Shown here: one piece after another, positions 1-8,674 of the stretch
Position numbering within the stretch: the stretch's first letter is position 1
How the letters are laid out: each line of letters starts with the position of its first letter
Notes under the pieces: model-generated
Told to the model about the DNA's origin: nothing
The model's input: the letters and a program-made list of their open reading frames with translations, nothing else
The model's database searches: none
Origin: an uncultured Phocaeicola sp.
GTDB lineage: Bacteria; Bacteroidota; Bacteroidia; Bacteroidales; Bacteroidaceae
DNA: 64,000 nt
Direction: 5' to 3'
NCBI GenBank assembly: GCA_948579315.1
Contig: CAPAOL010000007.1
Coordinates: 30,895-94,894 of the forward strand
Position numbers and translations under genes: made by a program

Positions 1-388
1 TTCTTGTGCCATAATATTCGCAAGAATCTGTTTCCCGTAGGCTCAAAAAGGAAGGATTATAAAAAAAGAAGTGTGAGCCTGAATAGACTTATTCCCAACC
101 TTTGATTGGCTCTCGACTGCCGTGTAACAAATTGAGTAATAAGAAAACAGCTCACACCTTTGGCTGTATATGTTGTTTAAAAACATATATAACAAACCAA
201 AGGAAGAACGTTCTTTATTATTCCATGTTACACAAAGATGAGGTGTCGAGATTCATCAAAGTGGAATAAAGCTAAAACGCTTCCTATAAATTATTATGTC
301 TGTCATTGCGATGCAATGACAATGCAAATATAAATATAAAAAGCGAACTTAGCAACGTTCTGTGAACTGTTTGGGGAACAAATATATA
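1..388. other. Gene-free left edge with two inverted repeats
   Basis: No credible gene is seen here. Two structures stand out. One is a nested hairpin, with an outer 7-bp stem (157-163 with 197-203) and an inner 8-bp stem (167-174 with 182-189). The other is a perfect 8-bp inverted repeat around GAT (GTCATTGC at 302-309, GCAATGAC at 313-320), 69 bp beyond the stop codon of the short recombinase. The second could be a recombination or protein-binding site, but nothing in the window proves it. Confidence 0.5.
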
Positions 389-976
389 CTAAAAGGTCAA
401 ACAATCATAGGTTTGGAGTAATTCTTCTGTACGAAGCCCCAAATACCGTTTGGTAATAGCCACAGAACTGTGATTGAATAACTCCATCAACTTTATTAAG
501 GCAAGTTCCGCATTCTCGCCATTCATATTATAAACTTGTCGTCCAAAAGTTTTACGTAAACTGTGACAACTGAAATTTTTAATTGACAAATCATATTTTG
601 TTTTAATCTCCTTTAAAATCACATTGATACGCTGCACAGTGAATACACTTCCCTTTTGGCTGACAAGTATAGGAGCATCTACACCAATGGGGTGAATTTG
701 TTGGTAACAGTCCGAAATATGCCTTTTCAATTGTGGGTTAATCCGTATGGTTCTACTTTTTCCCGTTTTCTTCTCAATAATACAAAATTCATCCACATGC
801 AAAATCTGCTTCCAACGTAAAGCCAATATATCGGAAACTCTTAGTCCCCAAAAACAACCGATTGAAACGAACAAAGACATTTGAAATTTGCCATCCCGAT
901 ATAGGGTGCGAATTAAATTCATTGCTTCTTTCCATTCTAAATAGTCACTTGTTGTTTGACTGTATTTTAAGCTCAT
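389..976 (-). CDS. Short tyrosine recombinase (catalytic domain only)
   Basis: Site-specific tyrosine recombinase of 195 aa. All expected catalytic residues are visible: Arg46 in GLRVSD, Lys73 in KTGKSR, His138 and Arg141 in HSLRKTF, His169 in FNHSS and the nucleophile Tyr178 in KRYLG. The usual N-terminal SAM-like core-binding domain is missing, so it is much shorter than a typical integrase (about 300-420 aa). It reads toward the left edge, and a perfect inverted repeat at 302-320 lies just beyond its end. It may serve a small inversion or integration site, or be a domain recruited by the element. The family call is sure; the role is inferred. Confidence 0.85.
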   Translation of the reverse strand: MSLKYSQTTSDYLEWKEAMNLIRTLYRDGKFQMSLFVSIGCFWGLRVSDILALRWKQILHVDEFCIIEKKTGKSRTIRINPQLKRHISDCYQQIHPIGVDAPILVSQKGSVFTVQRINVILKEIKTKYDLSIKNFSCHSLRKTFGRQVYNMNGENAELALIKLMELFNHSSVAITKRYLGLRTEELLQTYDCLTF

Positions 977-1095
977 AAATGTTCAATTTTGTTAGTTCTT
1001 AAATAAAAGTGAATATCATATCAATACCTCAAAATAGCAAAATTATTTAAGTTGTTGGTATTCAATATAATATTCACTTTGTGCATTAGTGAATA

Positions 1096-1428
1096 TTAAA
1101 ATACCGCTATTAGGCTCTCCCAACGGAACGAACGCCAACCACATTTTTCCAAATCAAAGTATGCAGTAGTGGCATAACTTTCACGACTTTCACCCCAACC
1201 ACAAACTTTATCCTTCACAAAATCGGGATGGGTAGTGCCAAATGCAACACGAACTTCACCATTGCTTTTCAAATAGGCGAATTTTACGATTTTGCCACTT
1301 TTCAACTTGTTTTTCAGTTGTTCAATCAAAATTGCCTTTGAAATTCCATCTATTTCACGTGCGTTTGTGCGCACTGTAACAACTCTCGCTCTTGTCGCTG
1401 TAATACCGTTTAAAATTATTGCTTGCAT
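1096..1428 (-). CDS. DUF2693-like small protein of mobile elements
   Basis: A 110-aa soluble protein with no signal peptide or membrane segment. I recognise it, with moderate confidence, as the DUF2693 (SH3-like barrel) type often carried by Bacteroides mobile elements. The pattern is a basic middle (KNKLKSGKIVKFAYLKSNG) followed by an aromatic C-terminus with CGWGES, TAYFD and WRSFRWESL. Its function is unknown. It is transcribed leftward behind the 101-aa gene, 32 bp apart, so the two are probably co-transcribed. Confidence 0.65.
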   Translation of the reverse strand: MQAIILNGITATRARVVTVRTNAREIDGISKAILIEQLKNKLKSGKIVKFAYLKSNGEVRVAFGTTHPDFVKDKVCGWGESRESYATTAYFDLEKCGWRSFRWESLIAVF

Positions 1429-1460
1429 ATTTTTATTATTTATCGGTTAATATTCTACAA

Positions 1461-1766
1461 TCAATCACCACAATAGAAACCATTGCCACGACCATAACCC
1501 ATCGCATAAGAAACTGTATCAGGTGATAAACCTTCAAACTCTTTTTTGTTAGGTTTCTCATTTTTACGAGCGTTGTGCACTGCCCAACTCGCAGTAATCA
1601 TGGCATCAAGTCTTGCAGCTTTCTCTTCACGAACCCTAACAGCATCTTTTTCCCAACGCCATGCAGCTTTTAGACATTCACCCCATGTACGTCCCTTGCG
1701 TTGAAAATCGTTGCTGTAAATTCTGTGTGCATCCTTCATCACCTGTTGTTTATTATATCGTTTCAT
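1461..1766 (-). CDS. Small conserved hypothetical protein of mobile element
   Basis: A 101-aa basic protein without a recognisable domain. The N-terminus (KQQVMKDAHRIYSND) and the aromatic WGECLKAAWRWEK stretch suggest a small helical protein. The C-terminus is glycine- and tyrosine-rich (YAMGYGRGNGFYCGD). I have the impression that this type travels with DUF2693 genes in Bacteroides elements, and here it lies 32 bp upstream of one on the same strand. I cannot assign a function. The AT-rich gap upstream separates it from the divergent gene at 1910. Confidence 0.55.
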   Translation of the reverse strand: MKRYNKQQVMKDAHRIYSNDFQRKGRTWGECLKAAWRWEKDAVRVREEKAARLDAMITASWAVHNARKNEKPNKKEFEGLSPDTVSYAMGYGRGNGFYCGD

Positions 1767-1909
1767 ATCGTCTTCGTTTTAATTACAATGCAAATATATG
1801 ACATATACTTAATACATGCAATTTATTTTCGCTAGAAATAGTTAAAAATATGACATTTATTCATTTTATGCCATATAATTCCTATTTTTGCAATTAAACT
1901 ATTGTAATT

Positions 1910-2155
1910 ATGACTGAAAAAGAGAAAAAAGAACGAACAGTTATTCATCTTTATATAAAAGAGAATAATACTCACCACTATTTTGGCTCAATCGCCAATG
2001 TATTTGAATACTTTTCACCCGAAGAACTTGGAATAACTTACGGCTCGTTAAGAAATTATGGACTTTCTAATGAAAATTCATACCAAAATAGCAAATGTAT
2101 CATTAGGAAAGGAATACTTCTATCAAAATCGGGAAATAGGGGTAAAAATAGATAG
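1910..2155 (+). CDS. Small hypothetical protein, element cargo
   Basis: An 81-aa lysine- and asparagine-rich protein. A plausible Bacteroides -7 box (TATTTTTG) lies just upstream, near 1883. There is no signal peptide, membrane span or known motif. It opens the rightward half of the element and is followed, after a 285-bp AT-rich gap, by the primase-like gene. No function can be inferred. Confidence 0.5.
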   Translation: MTEKEKKERTVIHLYIKENNTHHYFGSIANVFEYFSPEELGITYGSLRNYGLSNENSYQNSKCIIRKGILLSKSGNRGKNR

Positions 2156-2440
2156 CTAACTGTTATCACACCTATAAATCCACACTATTAAGTCCATATA
2201 AATAAGTTATAACCGCTTTATTATAAGGTATATAAACGAGATACATAATATAAAAAGAGAAAACATATTCTATATACCGTACTTGCATATTTTTCTTTAA
2301 CTCAAAAAAACTTTTTTGTCAATTCTTATTAAAAAGGTGGCAGTGATATATTTCAAGTCGTATATTTGCATTGAAAACACTTGAAGAGGAATCCTTTTTA
2401 AGTAGTGCGTAGATAAAAGGCTACTGCACAATAATATAAA

Positions 2441-3772
2441 ATGATTAATAACGACAAAAAGAAAATCACGCTTGGCGTTAGCGTGCAAAAATTCAAGAAC
2501 AAACCTGATAATTGGAAAGTATTAACCTATAAACGCCATACAATAACCATAGAGGAACTTGTAAACCTTATTTGCAAAGGGCATTGCATTTGTCAAAACT
2601 TCAAAACAACAAGTGAAATATTTGGACTTAGAGAAAAAACGATTGCCAATTTTGACTTTGCAGACTGCGTAGTATTGGATATTGACGATACGTTTCTATC
2701 TATGAACGACTTCTATTTATCATTAAAAGATGAACATAAGCCAACCATCATTTATACTACGTATAGCAATATTGATAACATAAATAATAGATTTAGACTG
2801 ATTTATGTCTTTAACGAACCAATAAGAAGCAATGAATATTATAGGGGCATAGCTAATACTATTGTTTATAATATCCAAAAAGAGATTGAAGGTTTTGATT
2901 TAAAGGACAAAACATGTTTGAATAGTTCTCAGCAATTCGCAGGCAATGGCAATGATAACATTGTATATTATTATAATGATAATATATTTTGTCCTACGGA
3001 TTTTGGATTTGATGAAAATTATTTTTCCAATTCAGATAGTATATTAAAAAAAGAGAGGAAGAACAACATACAAACTGACTTGGAAAGTCCGATTGCTAAT
3101 TCTGAATTTATGAAGGACTTTTGGAGTATGGGATATAAAATGAATGAAGAAATTTTCATACGTAAGTATGCCGAAAAATACCCATTTATTGAAGCTACCC
3201 CATTACCTGAAACAGATTCGGACATACCTTATATATTGCTGCCCGACAATTATGTAAAGATTACCCGATATTGGTATAAAGAGCCACTAACCAAAGGTGA
3301 CGGAACAATTGTCTATAAAAGCCATGCAGTTAAATTAAAATCAGGACACAGACGAAAACTGTTATATGATGGTTGTTTACTCCGCAAGATTATGCTGCCG
3401 AGTATTACAATGGAACATCTGTTGTATTGTCTTGTATGTGAGCGCAGATACTACGTCGATAACCAAGATAAGGTCATTTCCAACAAGATACTATATCAGA
3501 TTACAAAAGACGCTTGGAATGATACCAAACGAAGTATTAATCCAAAGAAAGAAGAAAAACAGTTTGTTGTTAATCCCAAGTATTGTGAGAAATACGGAAT
3601 AAGCAAACAAGCAGCCCGAAACATAGCTGCTAAAATGCTAATGGACTTACAGCTTAAACAATTATACGATACGAATTTATCAATTAAAGAGAATTTGGAA
3701 TCACTGAAAAATCAGGGCATTAAAATCGGCAAAAGCAGTCTCTACAATTGGGTGAAATCACAAAAAATATAG
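2441..3772 (+). CDS. Primase-like (AEP) replication protein of mobile element
   Basis: A 443-aa protein. The N-terminal half resembles the archaeo-eukaryotic-primase-like domain of Bacteroides element replication proteins: a DxD core in CVVLDIDDTF, a TYSN-then-RLIYVFNEPI stretch, and a conserved QQFAGNG loop. The C-terminus has two helical segments (SKQAARNIAAKML and KIGKSSLYNWVKSQ) that look like helix-turn-helix DNA binding. It would start replication of the excised element by primer synthesis. A TATATTTG -7-type box lies about 80 bp upstream. There is no helicase domain. The class call is moderately sure; the activity is inferred. Confidence 0.6.
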   Translation: MINNDKKKITLGVSVQKFKNKPDNWKVLTYKRHTITIEELVNLICKGHCICQNFKTTSEIFGLREKTIANFDFADCVVLDIDDTFLSMNDFYLSLKDEHKPTIIYTTYSNIDNINNRFRLIYVFNEPIRSNEYYRGIANTIVYNIQKEIEGFDLKDKTCLNSSQQFAGNGNDNIVYYYNDNIFCPTDFGFDENYFSNSDSILKKERKNNIQTDLESPIANSEFMKDFWSMGYKMNEEIFIRKYAEKYPFIEATPLPETDSDIPYILLPDNYVKITRYWYKEPLTKGDGTIVYKSHAVKLKSGHRRKLLYDGCLLRKIMLPSITMEHLLYCLVCERRYYVDNQDKVISNKILYQITKDAWNDTKRSINPKKEEKQFVVNPKYCEKYGISKQAARNIAAKMLMDLQLKQLYDTNLSIKENLESLKNQGIKIGKSSLYNWVKSQKI

Positions 3773-3875
3773 CAAAAATTGGGACTCCACAAAGCAAACC
3801 ACATGTAAAATATCCCCCATAGGGAGGACTTCCTCCTCCCTGAGTGAGGGGTTACGGTGGTATCTGTACTTATTG

Positions 3876-5366
3876 TTATGGTTGATTTTCCCAAGAACCT
3901 TCAATCGTTTCTTCTTGTATTGGTTGATTCTCCCAAGAACCTTCAATCGCTTCTTCTTGTATTGGTTCATTTTCCCATATTCTTAAGTTTGATTCAACTT
4001 TTCTTTTTATATTAAAATCGCCTAAATATGATTTCTCTAATGTTTTTAAATCATGTCCTGCCATATTTGCAATTTCCTCTAATGTTGCTCCTTTATCATT
4101 CAAAACATTTAAAGCCGTATGTCGTGCGGCATAGTATGTAATCCTTTTTTCTGTTAGCGAAGTTGGTGCATTATGGATGGTTGCAATGTAATCATTTAGC
4201 GCATCGGCTAAGGTGTTCCAATAGTTCGACATTCTGCTATATATTTGCTTCTTACTTAATTGAGAGTAAGTTTTTTTGTCGAATACGTTTAAAATGAAAT
4301 CGTCTTCTTTTTTTTTGAAACCTACCTCATCATAATAATAGGGATATAATAGGGAATCAATAATATAACAAGGTAATTTAATATTAACTTCTCTTTTTGT
4401 CTTTTGTCTCAATAATTGTACTGAGTAATATTCAATGATTTGATTTTTATTATTGTATTCTTTCATGTATTGGGAATCTTTAATTCTTGTGTAATCAAGT
4501 GGCATTTTTTTGTATTGTTTACGTTTTAAATCCTTCATTCGTAAATGTGATAAGTCGATGGGGGCTAATCCGTCAAATGCAACCATAATTAAAAAGATAT
4601 TTATCGCATTAAAATAGCTATTATTATTAAAGGTGTACGGTTCATTTAGCCAATTATTTAAATGTTCGTTTGTACCGATACTATATAGATGTTGAAGAAA
4701 AGTAAATCCTTCAAGGTCTAATGTCCTTTTTTCAATGATGCTTGTGTAGGCTCTCTTGTTATAAGATATTGGTTTATAACTTAAAATATGCCCCTCTGTG
4801 AATCCCCAATTATATGTTGTAATAAATCGTTTGATTAATTCTTTGGCTTGTTTAACCCCTTTATCTTTTAAGTTTTCCTCTAAAGTTGCAAACCATGTTT
4901 TATTAATTGATTTGATTGCGATTTCATTTCCATAGATTTTAATCAAAGCATTTTTTAATTGTCTATATTTTCTTGCACTACCTTCCTCGTATGTTTGTAT
5001 TTTGGCATCAAGTAAATCAAAGAAATTAGTGTATATTGGAATAGTATCGTTGTCGTCAATTTCATTATATATAGCTGTAATTTCTTCATGGGATGCGAGA
5101 AGGTCTAAGTCGTATGGACGGTTGATTGTATCGAACTCTGTCACTCTTTGTAAGATTCGTAGATATTCGTCATTGACAATTTTATTTTTCTCTTTATATT
5201 TTTTGTCTTGACACTTAACAGCAAGTTTTTCTTTATTCCAATATTCGGCTTTGGTAGAAACTCCCGTCATTACTAATTTGGCTTTTTTATGGTGGATTCT
5301 AATGGCGATAGGGTGTTCTCCATTCGTTAATGTTTTACTTTTGAATAACTCTTTTCTGACTTTCAT
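3876..5366 (-). CDS. Tyrosine recombinase/integrase with atypical active site
   Basis: A 496-aa integrase with an arm-binding N-terminus, a SAM-like middle and a C-terminal catalytic domain. Seen residues are Lys322 (RQKTKRE), Arg415 (YYAARHT), His438 (MAGHD) and Tyr447 (KSYLGDF). The position normally holding the first catalytic Arg reads DGLAPID (Asp265), and the usual His of the HxxR box is Tyr412. Other Bacteroidetes integrases also vary here, so it may be active. The tail (residues about 464-496) is an acidic tandem repeat. Its own promoter and three direct repeats sit upstream. It most likely mobilises the left element. Confidence 0.88.
   Translation of the reverse strand: MKVRKELFKSKTLTNGEHPIAIRIHHKKAKLVMTGVSTKAEYWNKEKLAVKCQDKKYKEKNKIVNDEYLRILQRVTEFDTINRPYDLDLLASHEEITAIYNEIDDNDTIPIYTNFFDLLDAKIQTYEEGSARKYRQLKNALIKIYGNEIAIKSINKTWFATLEENLKDKGVKQAKELIKRFITTYNWGFTEGHILSYKPISYNKRAYTSIIEKRTLDLEGFTFLQHLYSIGTNEHLNNWLNEPYTFNNNSYFNAINIFLIMVAFDGLAPIDLSHLRMKDLKRKQYKKMPLDYTRIKDSQYMKEYNNKNQIIEYYSVQLLRQKTKREVNIKLPCYIIDSLLYPYYYDEVGFKKKEDDFILNVFDKKTYSQLSKKQIYSRMSNYWNTLADALNDYIATIHNAPTSLTEKRITYYAARHTALNVLNDKGATLEEIANMAGHDLKTLEKSYLGDFNIKRKVESNLRIWENEPIQEEAIEGSWENQPIQEETIEGSWENQP
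3879..3977 (-). repeat. 42-bp coding minisatellite at integrase 3' end
   Basis: Two near-identical 42-bp units (3879-3920 and 3921-3962) plus a partial third (3963-3977). Because 42 is a multiple of three, the units encode a repeated 14-residue block around EGSWENQPIQEE at the integrase C-terminus. Copy number can change without a frameshift. Confidence 0.9.
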
Positions 5367-5396
5367 AATCCTATTTTTCGGGGTTCAATTTTATTT

Positions 5397-5433
5397 TGGT
5401 TTAAAGTTGGTTTAAACTTTTATGGTTTAAACT
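5397..5433. repeat. Three direct repeats TGGTTTAAAST upstream of integrase
   Basis: Copies at 5397-5407, 5408-5418 and 5423-5433 read TGGTTTAAAGT, TGGTTTAAACT and TGGTTTAAACT. They lie between the predicted integrase promoter and its start codon. This suits autoregulation or arm-type binding by the integrase; it is an inference from position and repetition. Confidence 0.55.
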
Positions 5434-5452
5434 GAGTGATTTTAACTATTGG

Positions 5453-5483
5453 CAAAAATAGGAATAAATTTTGTAATATACAA
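5453..5483 (-). promoter_or_regulatory. Promoter of the integrase gene
   Basis: On the minus strand the -7 box is TATTTTTG (5453-5460) and TTG (5481-5483) lies 20 bp upstream. This matches the Bacteroides consensus (TTG/TTTG, 19-20 bp, TAnnTTTG). It is about 85 bp from the integrase start. Confidence 0.6.
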
Positions 5484-5673
5484 TATAACAGTATGTTATA
5501 AACGAAAAATGCCAACGTGATTCCCATCAAATTGGCATTCAAATAAACTTGGCAGAGTTTATCCGTTTTAACACACTTTCTCTGAATCAGAGTGATGAAT
5601 GAAATGATAGACGACTTGTCCGGTTCATTAGACTCAACGCTTTTTCCTCGAAAGCAGTGAAACTTATTTGCAT

Positions 5674-5848
5674 GGCAGGTCTTCTGACTTGTTCCTGTTA
5701 CAAACGCCTTCCCGGATTGGTTTCCAGTGGCAATGAGTGAATTGCTTGTAACTTGGTATGGAACTTACAGCAGCGGGACTGTTCAGGACTTGCACCTGAT
5801 TCCCTTTTAATTGCTTCCCCCGCATGGGAGTCGCAAACCAATGCGCGG
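5674..5848 (-). promoter_or_regulatory. Cobalamin (B12) riboswitch without its gene
   Basis: Read on the minus strand, the order is the one expected of a cobalamin riboswitch. There is a 5' GCATTGGTTT segment, then the AGGTGCAAGTCCTG core, then CAGTCCCGCTGCTGTAA, a GGGAAGGCG helix, and the terminal B12 box AAGTCAGAAGACCTGCC (5674-5690). The promoter is intact at 5849-5880. Normally a TonB-dependent B12 receptor or a cobalamin gene follows. Here the next minus-strand gene is an integrase with its own promoter, about 300 bp on, so the element seems to have cut the switch from its target. Confidence 0.93.
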
Positions 5849-5880
5849 CAAAGATAGGGAGTTTATTTGTTTTTTCCAAA
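5849..5880 (-). promoter_or_regulatory. Promoter driving the cobalamin riboswitch
   Basis: On the minus strand TTTG (5877-5880) is followed after 20 bp by TATCTTTG (5849-5856), a full Bacteroides promoter match placed directly before the riboswitch. Confidence 0.7.
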
Positions 5881-5883
5881 GGG

Positions 5884-6031
5884 ATGTTCTTTTTCTTTCG
5901 TCTTGATACGAAAGAGAAAGAACCAAAAAGAAAGGATCAAGGCTGCGTTTTTTCAGCTACTCCGGTGCTTCCTTCGGCTAAAGGGCAGAAACTCGCTACG
6001 CTCAAACAGTCTGCCCTTTTTGACGCCGAAG
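5884..6031. repeat. Hairpin-rich dispersed intergenic repeat
   Basis: There are two strong inverted repeats: 5886-5901 with 5908-5923 (16 bp, one mismatch), and 5980-5989 with 6010-6019 (10 bp), the latter enclosed by CTTCGGC and GCCGAAG near 5972 and 6025. I recall this sequence type, with the ACTCGCTACGCTCAAACAG loop, as a frequent intergenic repeat in Bacteroides genomes. The small reading frames across it are artefacts of the repeat. The rest up to 6325 shows no gene. Confidence 0.55.
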
Positions 6032-6325
6032 AAAACACCTGCGCTTGACGCTGAAAAAACGAGGCCGGGAGACCATGCGGGGTGTTTGTGGGGTGGGTGT
6101 GAGGTGTTCGTGGGGCTTTGGAGAAATGGTGACGCTATCCGATATAAATAGTGACGGTATATGACAAGGATACCGTTAGTATCTTGAGCATGTACCGCCA
6201 CTATTTTTTTATGTTAATCAAGTGCCTTATGTTGGTTCGTATGGTGTATGTTAATAGGGATTTTTGCTTATTTTTTATTGGCTTGTTTAATTTGTTGGTT
6301 CTTGTTTTGCCTTTTCTTGCGTATG

Positions 6326-7270
6326 TTAATTATTGCTTCTTATTAGCAGGTATTCTTCAACGGCTTGTGCGGTGGCGTCTTTTAGGAGTACGGTCTTTTC
6401 CTTGTTTAGAAGGTAGAGGGTGGGGATTGCTTTCAGGTCATACAGTTGTTGTTCCTTGATAGCAAAGGTCTTATCATATCCGTTAACCCATTCTTTTGGG
6501 AATTCATTTAGGTGTTTTCGCCATTCGTCCAACTCTTCGTCGGGATAAATGGAGAGGACAGTAAGTCTCTTTTGTTCCAGAAGTTGATTGATGATAGGGG
6601 CGTTTTTTAATGCTTCGATTGTCTCCGTGCAGGCATGGCATCCCGGGTTATTGATAAATAATAAGGTATAGTCCGATTTTTGTTGATAAAGAGAACCCTG
6701 TGCGCCGGAAGCTAATGTATAGTTAAAATTCAGCGCTTTGGTGCTGATACGGTTTTTCTGGGCTAATTCCCGGCGGGCTTTGGGACGTACTTTCTCTATT
6801 TCTTCTAACAGGGGGGAATCCAACATGGCGTCTAATACGGGAATGTAGAATTCTTCGTTACGCATGGGGGAGTTAGGGTCATATAGATATTTATCTGCCA
6901 GGTCGGTGATGTAGGTGAATACTTTTTTGTTTGCGTTCGTTCGCTCGATTGTTTTCCGCATGGCTTCTTGTGCGGTTTCCAAAGGGACGTGGTTTAGTAT
7001 GTCGCAATAGTCCGCCCAGGCTTGTTCGGTCACTTCGGGGTGGTGGATGTAATTGGTGTCGGCGAAATTGACGTTATCCCAATAGTGTTTCACTAGAAAA
7101 TCTGCTCGTTGTTCGGGAGCTGTCATCATTGCGGGGATGGCAGGCAGGGTGATGGATTTAATAGTGTCTTGTACGGTTTCGTTTGTACTTTGGCTGGAGG
7201 CATTCCCGTTTTTGCATGAGCACAACAAGAGGAAGCATAAAACGGGAATAATATTTATGTTCATTTTCAT
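6326..7270 (-). CDS. DUF5106/thioredoxin-like lipoprotein
   Basis: A 314-aa exported lipoprotein. The signal peptide ends in a lipobox (LLLCSCKNG), so it is anchored in a membrane facing the periplasm or surface. A helical DUF5106-like region comes first. The C-terminal half is a thioredoxin fold with a CxxC motif (Cys211-His-Ala-Cys214 in NNPGCHACTE) and the cis-Pro segment KAIPTLYLL. It is probably a thiol-disulfide oxidoreductase acting on exported proteins. It has its own promoter at 7294-7324 and no operon partner. Confidence 0.8.
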   Translation of the reverse strand: MKMNINIIPVLCFLLLCSCKNGNASSQSTNETVQDTIKSITLPAIPAMMTAPEQRADFLVKHYWDNVNFADTNYIHHPEVTEQAWADYCDILNHVPLETAQEAMRKTIERTNANKKVFTYITDLADKYLYDPNSPMRNEEFYIPVLDAMLDSPLLEEIEKVRPKARRELAQKNRISTKALNFNYTLASGAQGSLYQQKSDYTLLFINNPGCHACTETIEALKNAPIINQLLEQKRLTVLSIYPDEELDEWRKHLNEFPKEWVNGYDKTFAIKEQQLYDLKAIPTLYLLNKEKTVLLKDATAQAVEEYLLIRSNN

Positions 7271-7293
7271 AATTTGTTTTTTTACTTTGAAAG

Positions 7294-7324
7294 CAAAGGT
7301 AATTTCCTTTTTCTTTTATACAAA
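7294..7324 (-). promoter_or_regulatory. Promoter of the thioredoxin-like lipoprotein
   Basis: The minus strand reads TTTG (7321-7324), 19 bp, TACCTTTG (7294-7301). The consensus is exact and it sits 24 bp before the start codon. A TATCTTTG box facing right at 7376-7383 probably serves the divergent gene at 7429. Confidence 0.7.
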
Positions 7325-7428
7325 ATAATCCTTTCTTTTTCTACCTTTCTCTAGGAAAAAACGCTCGCTATTTGTTATCTTTGTTAGCGAGATATAATAG
7401 AAATGTTTGACTATAGAAACTACAAATA

Positions 7429-8622
7429 ATGATAAAAATTGACTTAAAACGGCATCGGAAGGAAATAATAGGATCGGTTGTGGTACTGTTAATTCTGCTT
7501 GGCGGTATGTCTGTGTTTAAATATACTTCATTCAATTCCGGTTTTGAGATTGTAGACGATCTGGGAGGGAATATATTTCCTTCGGCGATTCTGTCTGTTG
7601 CCACCACCGATGCACAAGTGATTGTTCCGTCGGATTCAACGTGTTTGGGGAATCCGAAGTCGTGTATTGCCGTTCGGCTGAAATCAAAGACAGCTTATAG
7701 TCGTGTGCGGATTGAAGTAGCCGAAACGCCTTTTTTCTCCCGCTCGGTGTCGGAATTTGTATTAAACAAGCCTAGAACGGAATATACGATTTATCCTGAT
7801 ATTATCTGGAATTATGAGGCACTGAAAAATGAGGTGCAGGCAGAGCCGGTAAGTGTAGCTATCACAGTGGAGATGAATGGAAAAGATTTTGGACAACGGG
7901 TACGTACTTTTTCAGTGCGTAGTGTCAATGAGTGTCTGTTGGGATATGTGGCTAACGGGACTAAATTTCATGATACCGGTATTTTCTTTGCGGCTTATGT
8001 CAATGAAGAGAATCCGATGATCGATCAGTTGCTTCGCGAGGCATTGGATACTCGGATTGTTAATCGTTTTCTCGGTTATCAGAGTAAGGCTAAAGGGGCA
8101 GTAGACAAGCAGGTATATGCCCTTTGGAATATATTGCAGAAACGTAAATTCCGTTATAGTTCTGTTTCCAATACCAGCCTTTCGAGCAATGTTGTTTTCT
8201 CGCAGCGCGTCCGTACGTTTGATGATGCACTGGAATCTTCACAGGTTAATTGTGTGGATGGGAGTGTGTTGTTTGCGTCGTTGCTTCGCGCCATTAATAT
8301 TGATCCTATCCTGGTACGTACACCAGGGCACATGTTTGTAGGATACTATACGGATAATTCGCACACGGATAAAAACTTCCTGGAGACAACAATGATTGGT
8401 GATGTCGATCTGGATGATTTTTTCCCGGATGAACAATTGGACTCTACAATGATAGGCAAATCGCAGAATGAGATGTCGTTACTGACTTTCGAGAAATCGA
8501 AACAATATGCTAATAAGAAGTATAAGGAGAACGAAGAAGGAATCCATTCCGGAAAGTTGAATTATATGTTTTTGGAGATTTCTAAAGAAGTGAGGAGGAA
8601 AATACAGCCGATAGGTAAATGA
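7429..8622 (+). CDS. Membrane-anchored transglutaminase-like protein
   Basis: A 397-aa protein with one N-terminal membrane anchor (about residues 13-31), so the bulk is periplasmic. A transglutaminase-like core lies at about residues 215-330, with the candidate nucleophile Cys275 in VNCVDGSVLF and His in PGHMFVGYY about 26 residues later. Such domains act as peptidases or in protein remodelling; the substrate is unknown. A TATCTTTG box lies 46 bp before the start. It is followed 52 bp later by the DUF3805 protein on the same strand. Confidence 0.7.
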   Translation: MIKIDLKRHRKEIIGSVVVLLILLGGMSVFKYTSFNSGFEIVDDLGGNIFPSAILSVATTDAQVIVPSDSTCLGNPKSCIAVRLKSKTAYSRVRIEVAETPFFSRSVSEFVLNKPRTEYTIYPDIIWNYEALKNEVQAEPVSVAITVEMNGKDFGQRVRTFSVRSVNECLLGYVANGTKFHDTGIFFAAYVNEENPMIDQLLREALDTRIVNRFLGYQSKAKGAVDKQVYALWNILQKRKFRYSSVSNTSLSSNVVFSQRVRTFDDALESSQVNCVDGSVLFASLLRAINIDPILVRTPGHMFVGYYTDNSHTDKNFLETTMIGDVDLDDFFPDEQLDSTMIGKSQNEMSLLTFEKSKQYANKKYKENEEGIHSGKLNYMFLEISKEVRRKIQPIGK

Positions 8623-8674
8623 TATTCGTTTTTAATTCGTATTTTTGCCCAAGTAATCATTTTAATATAAAAGG

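Noticed and set aside
2297..2488. Minus-strand 63-aa frame before the primase gene
   Set aside because: It overlaps the primase promoter region and its start codon, and is Leu/Ile/Ser-rich by AT composition.
5664..6201. Small reading frames across the riboswitch and repeat
   Set aside because: They are produced by structured RNA and hairpin repeat sequence, overlap each other on both strands and resemble no protein.
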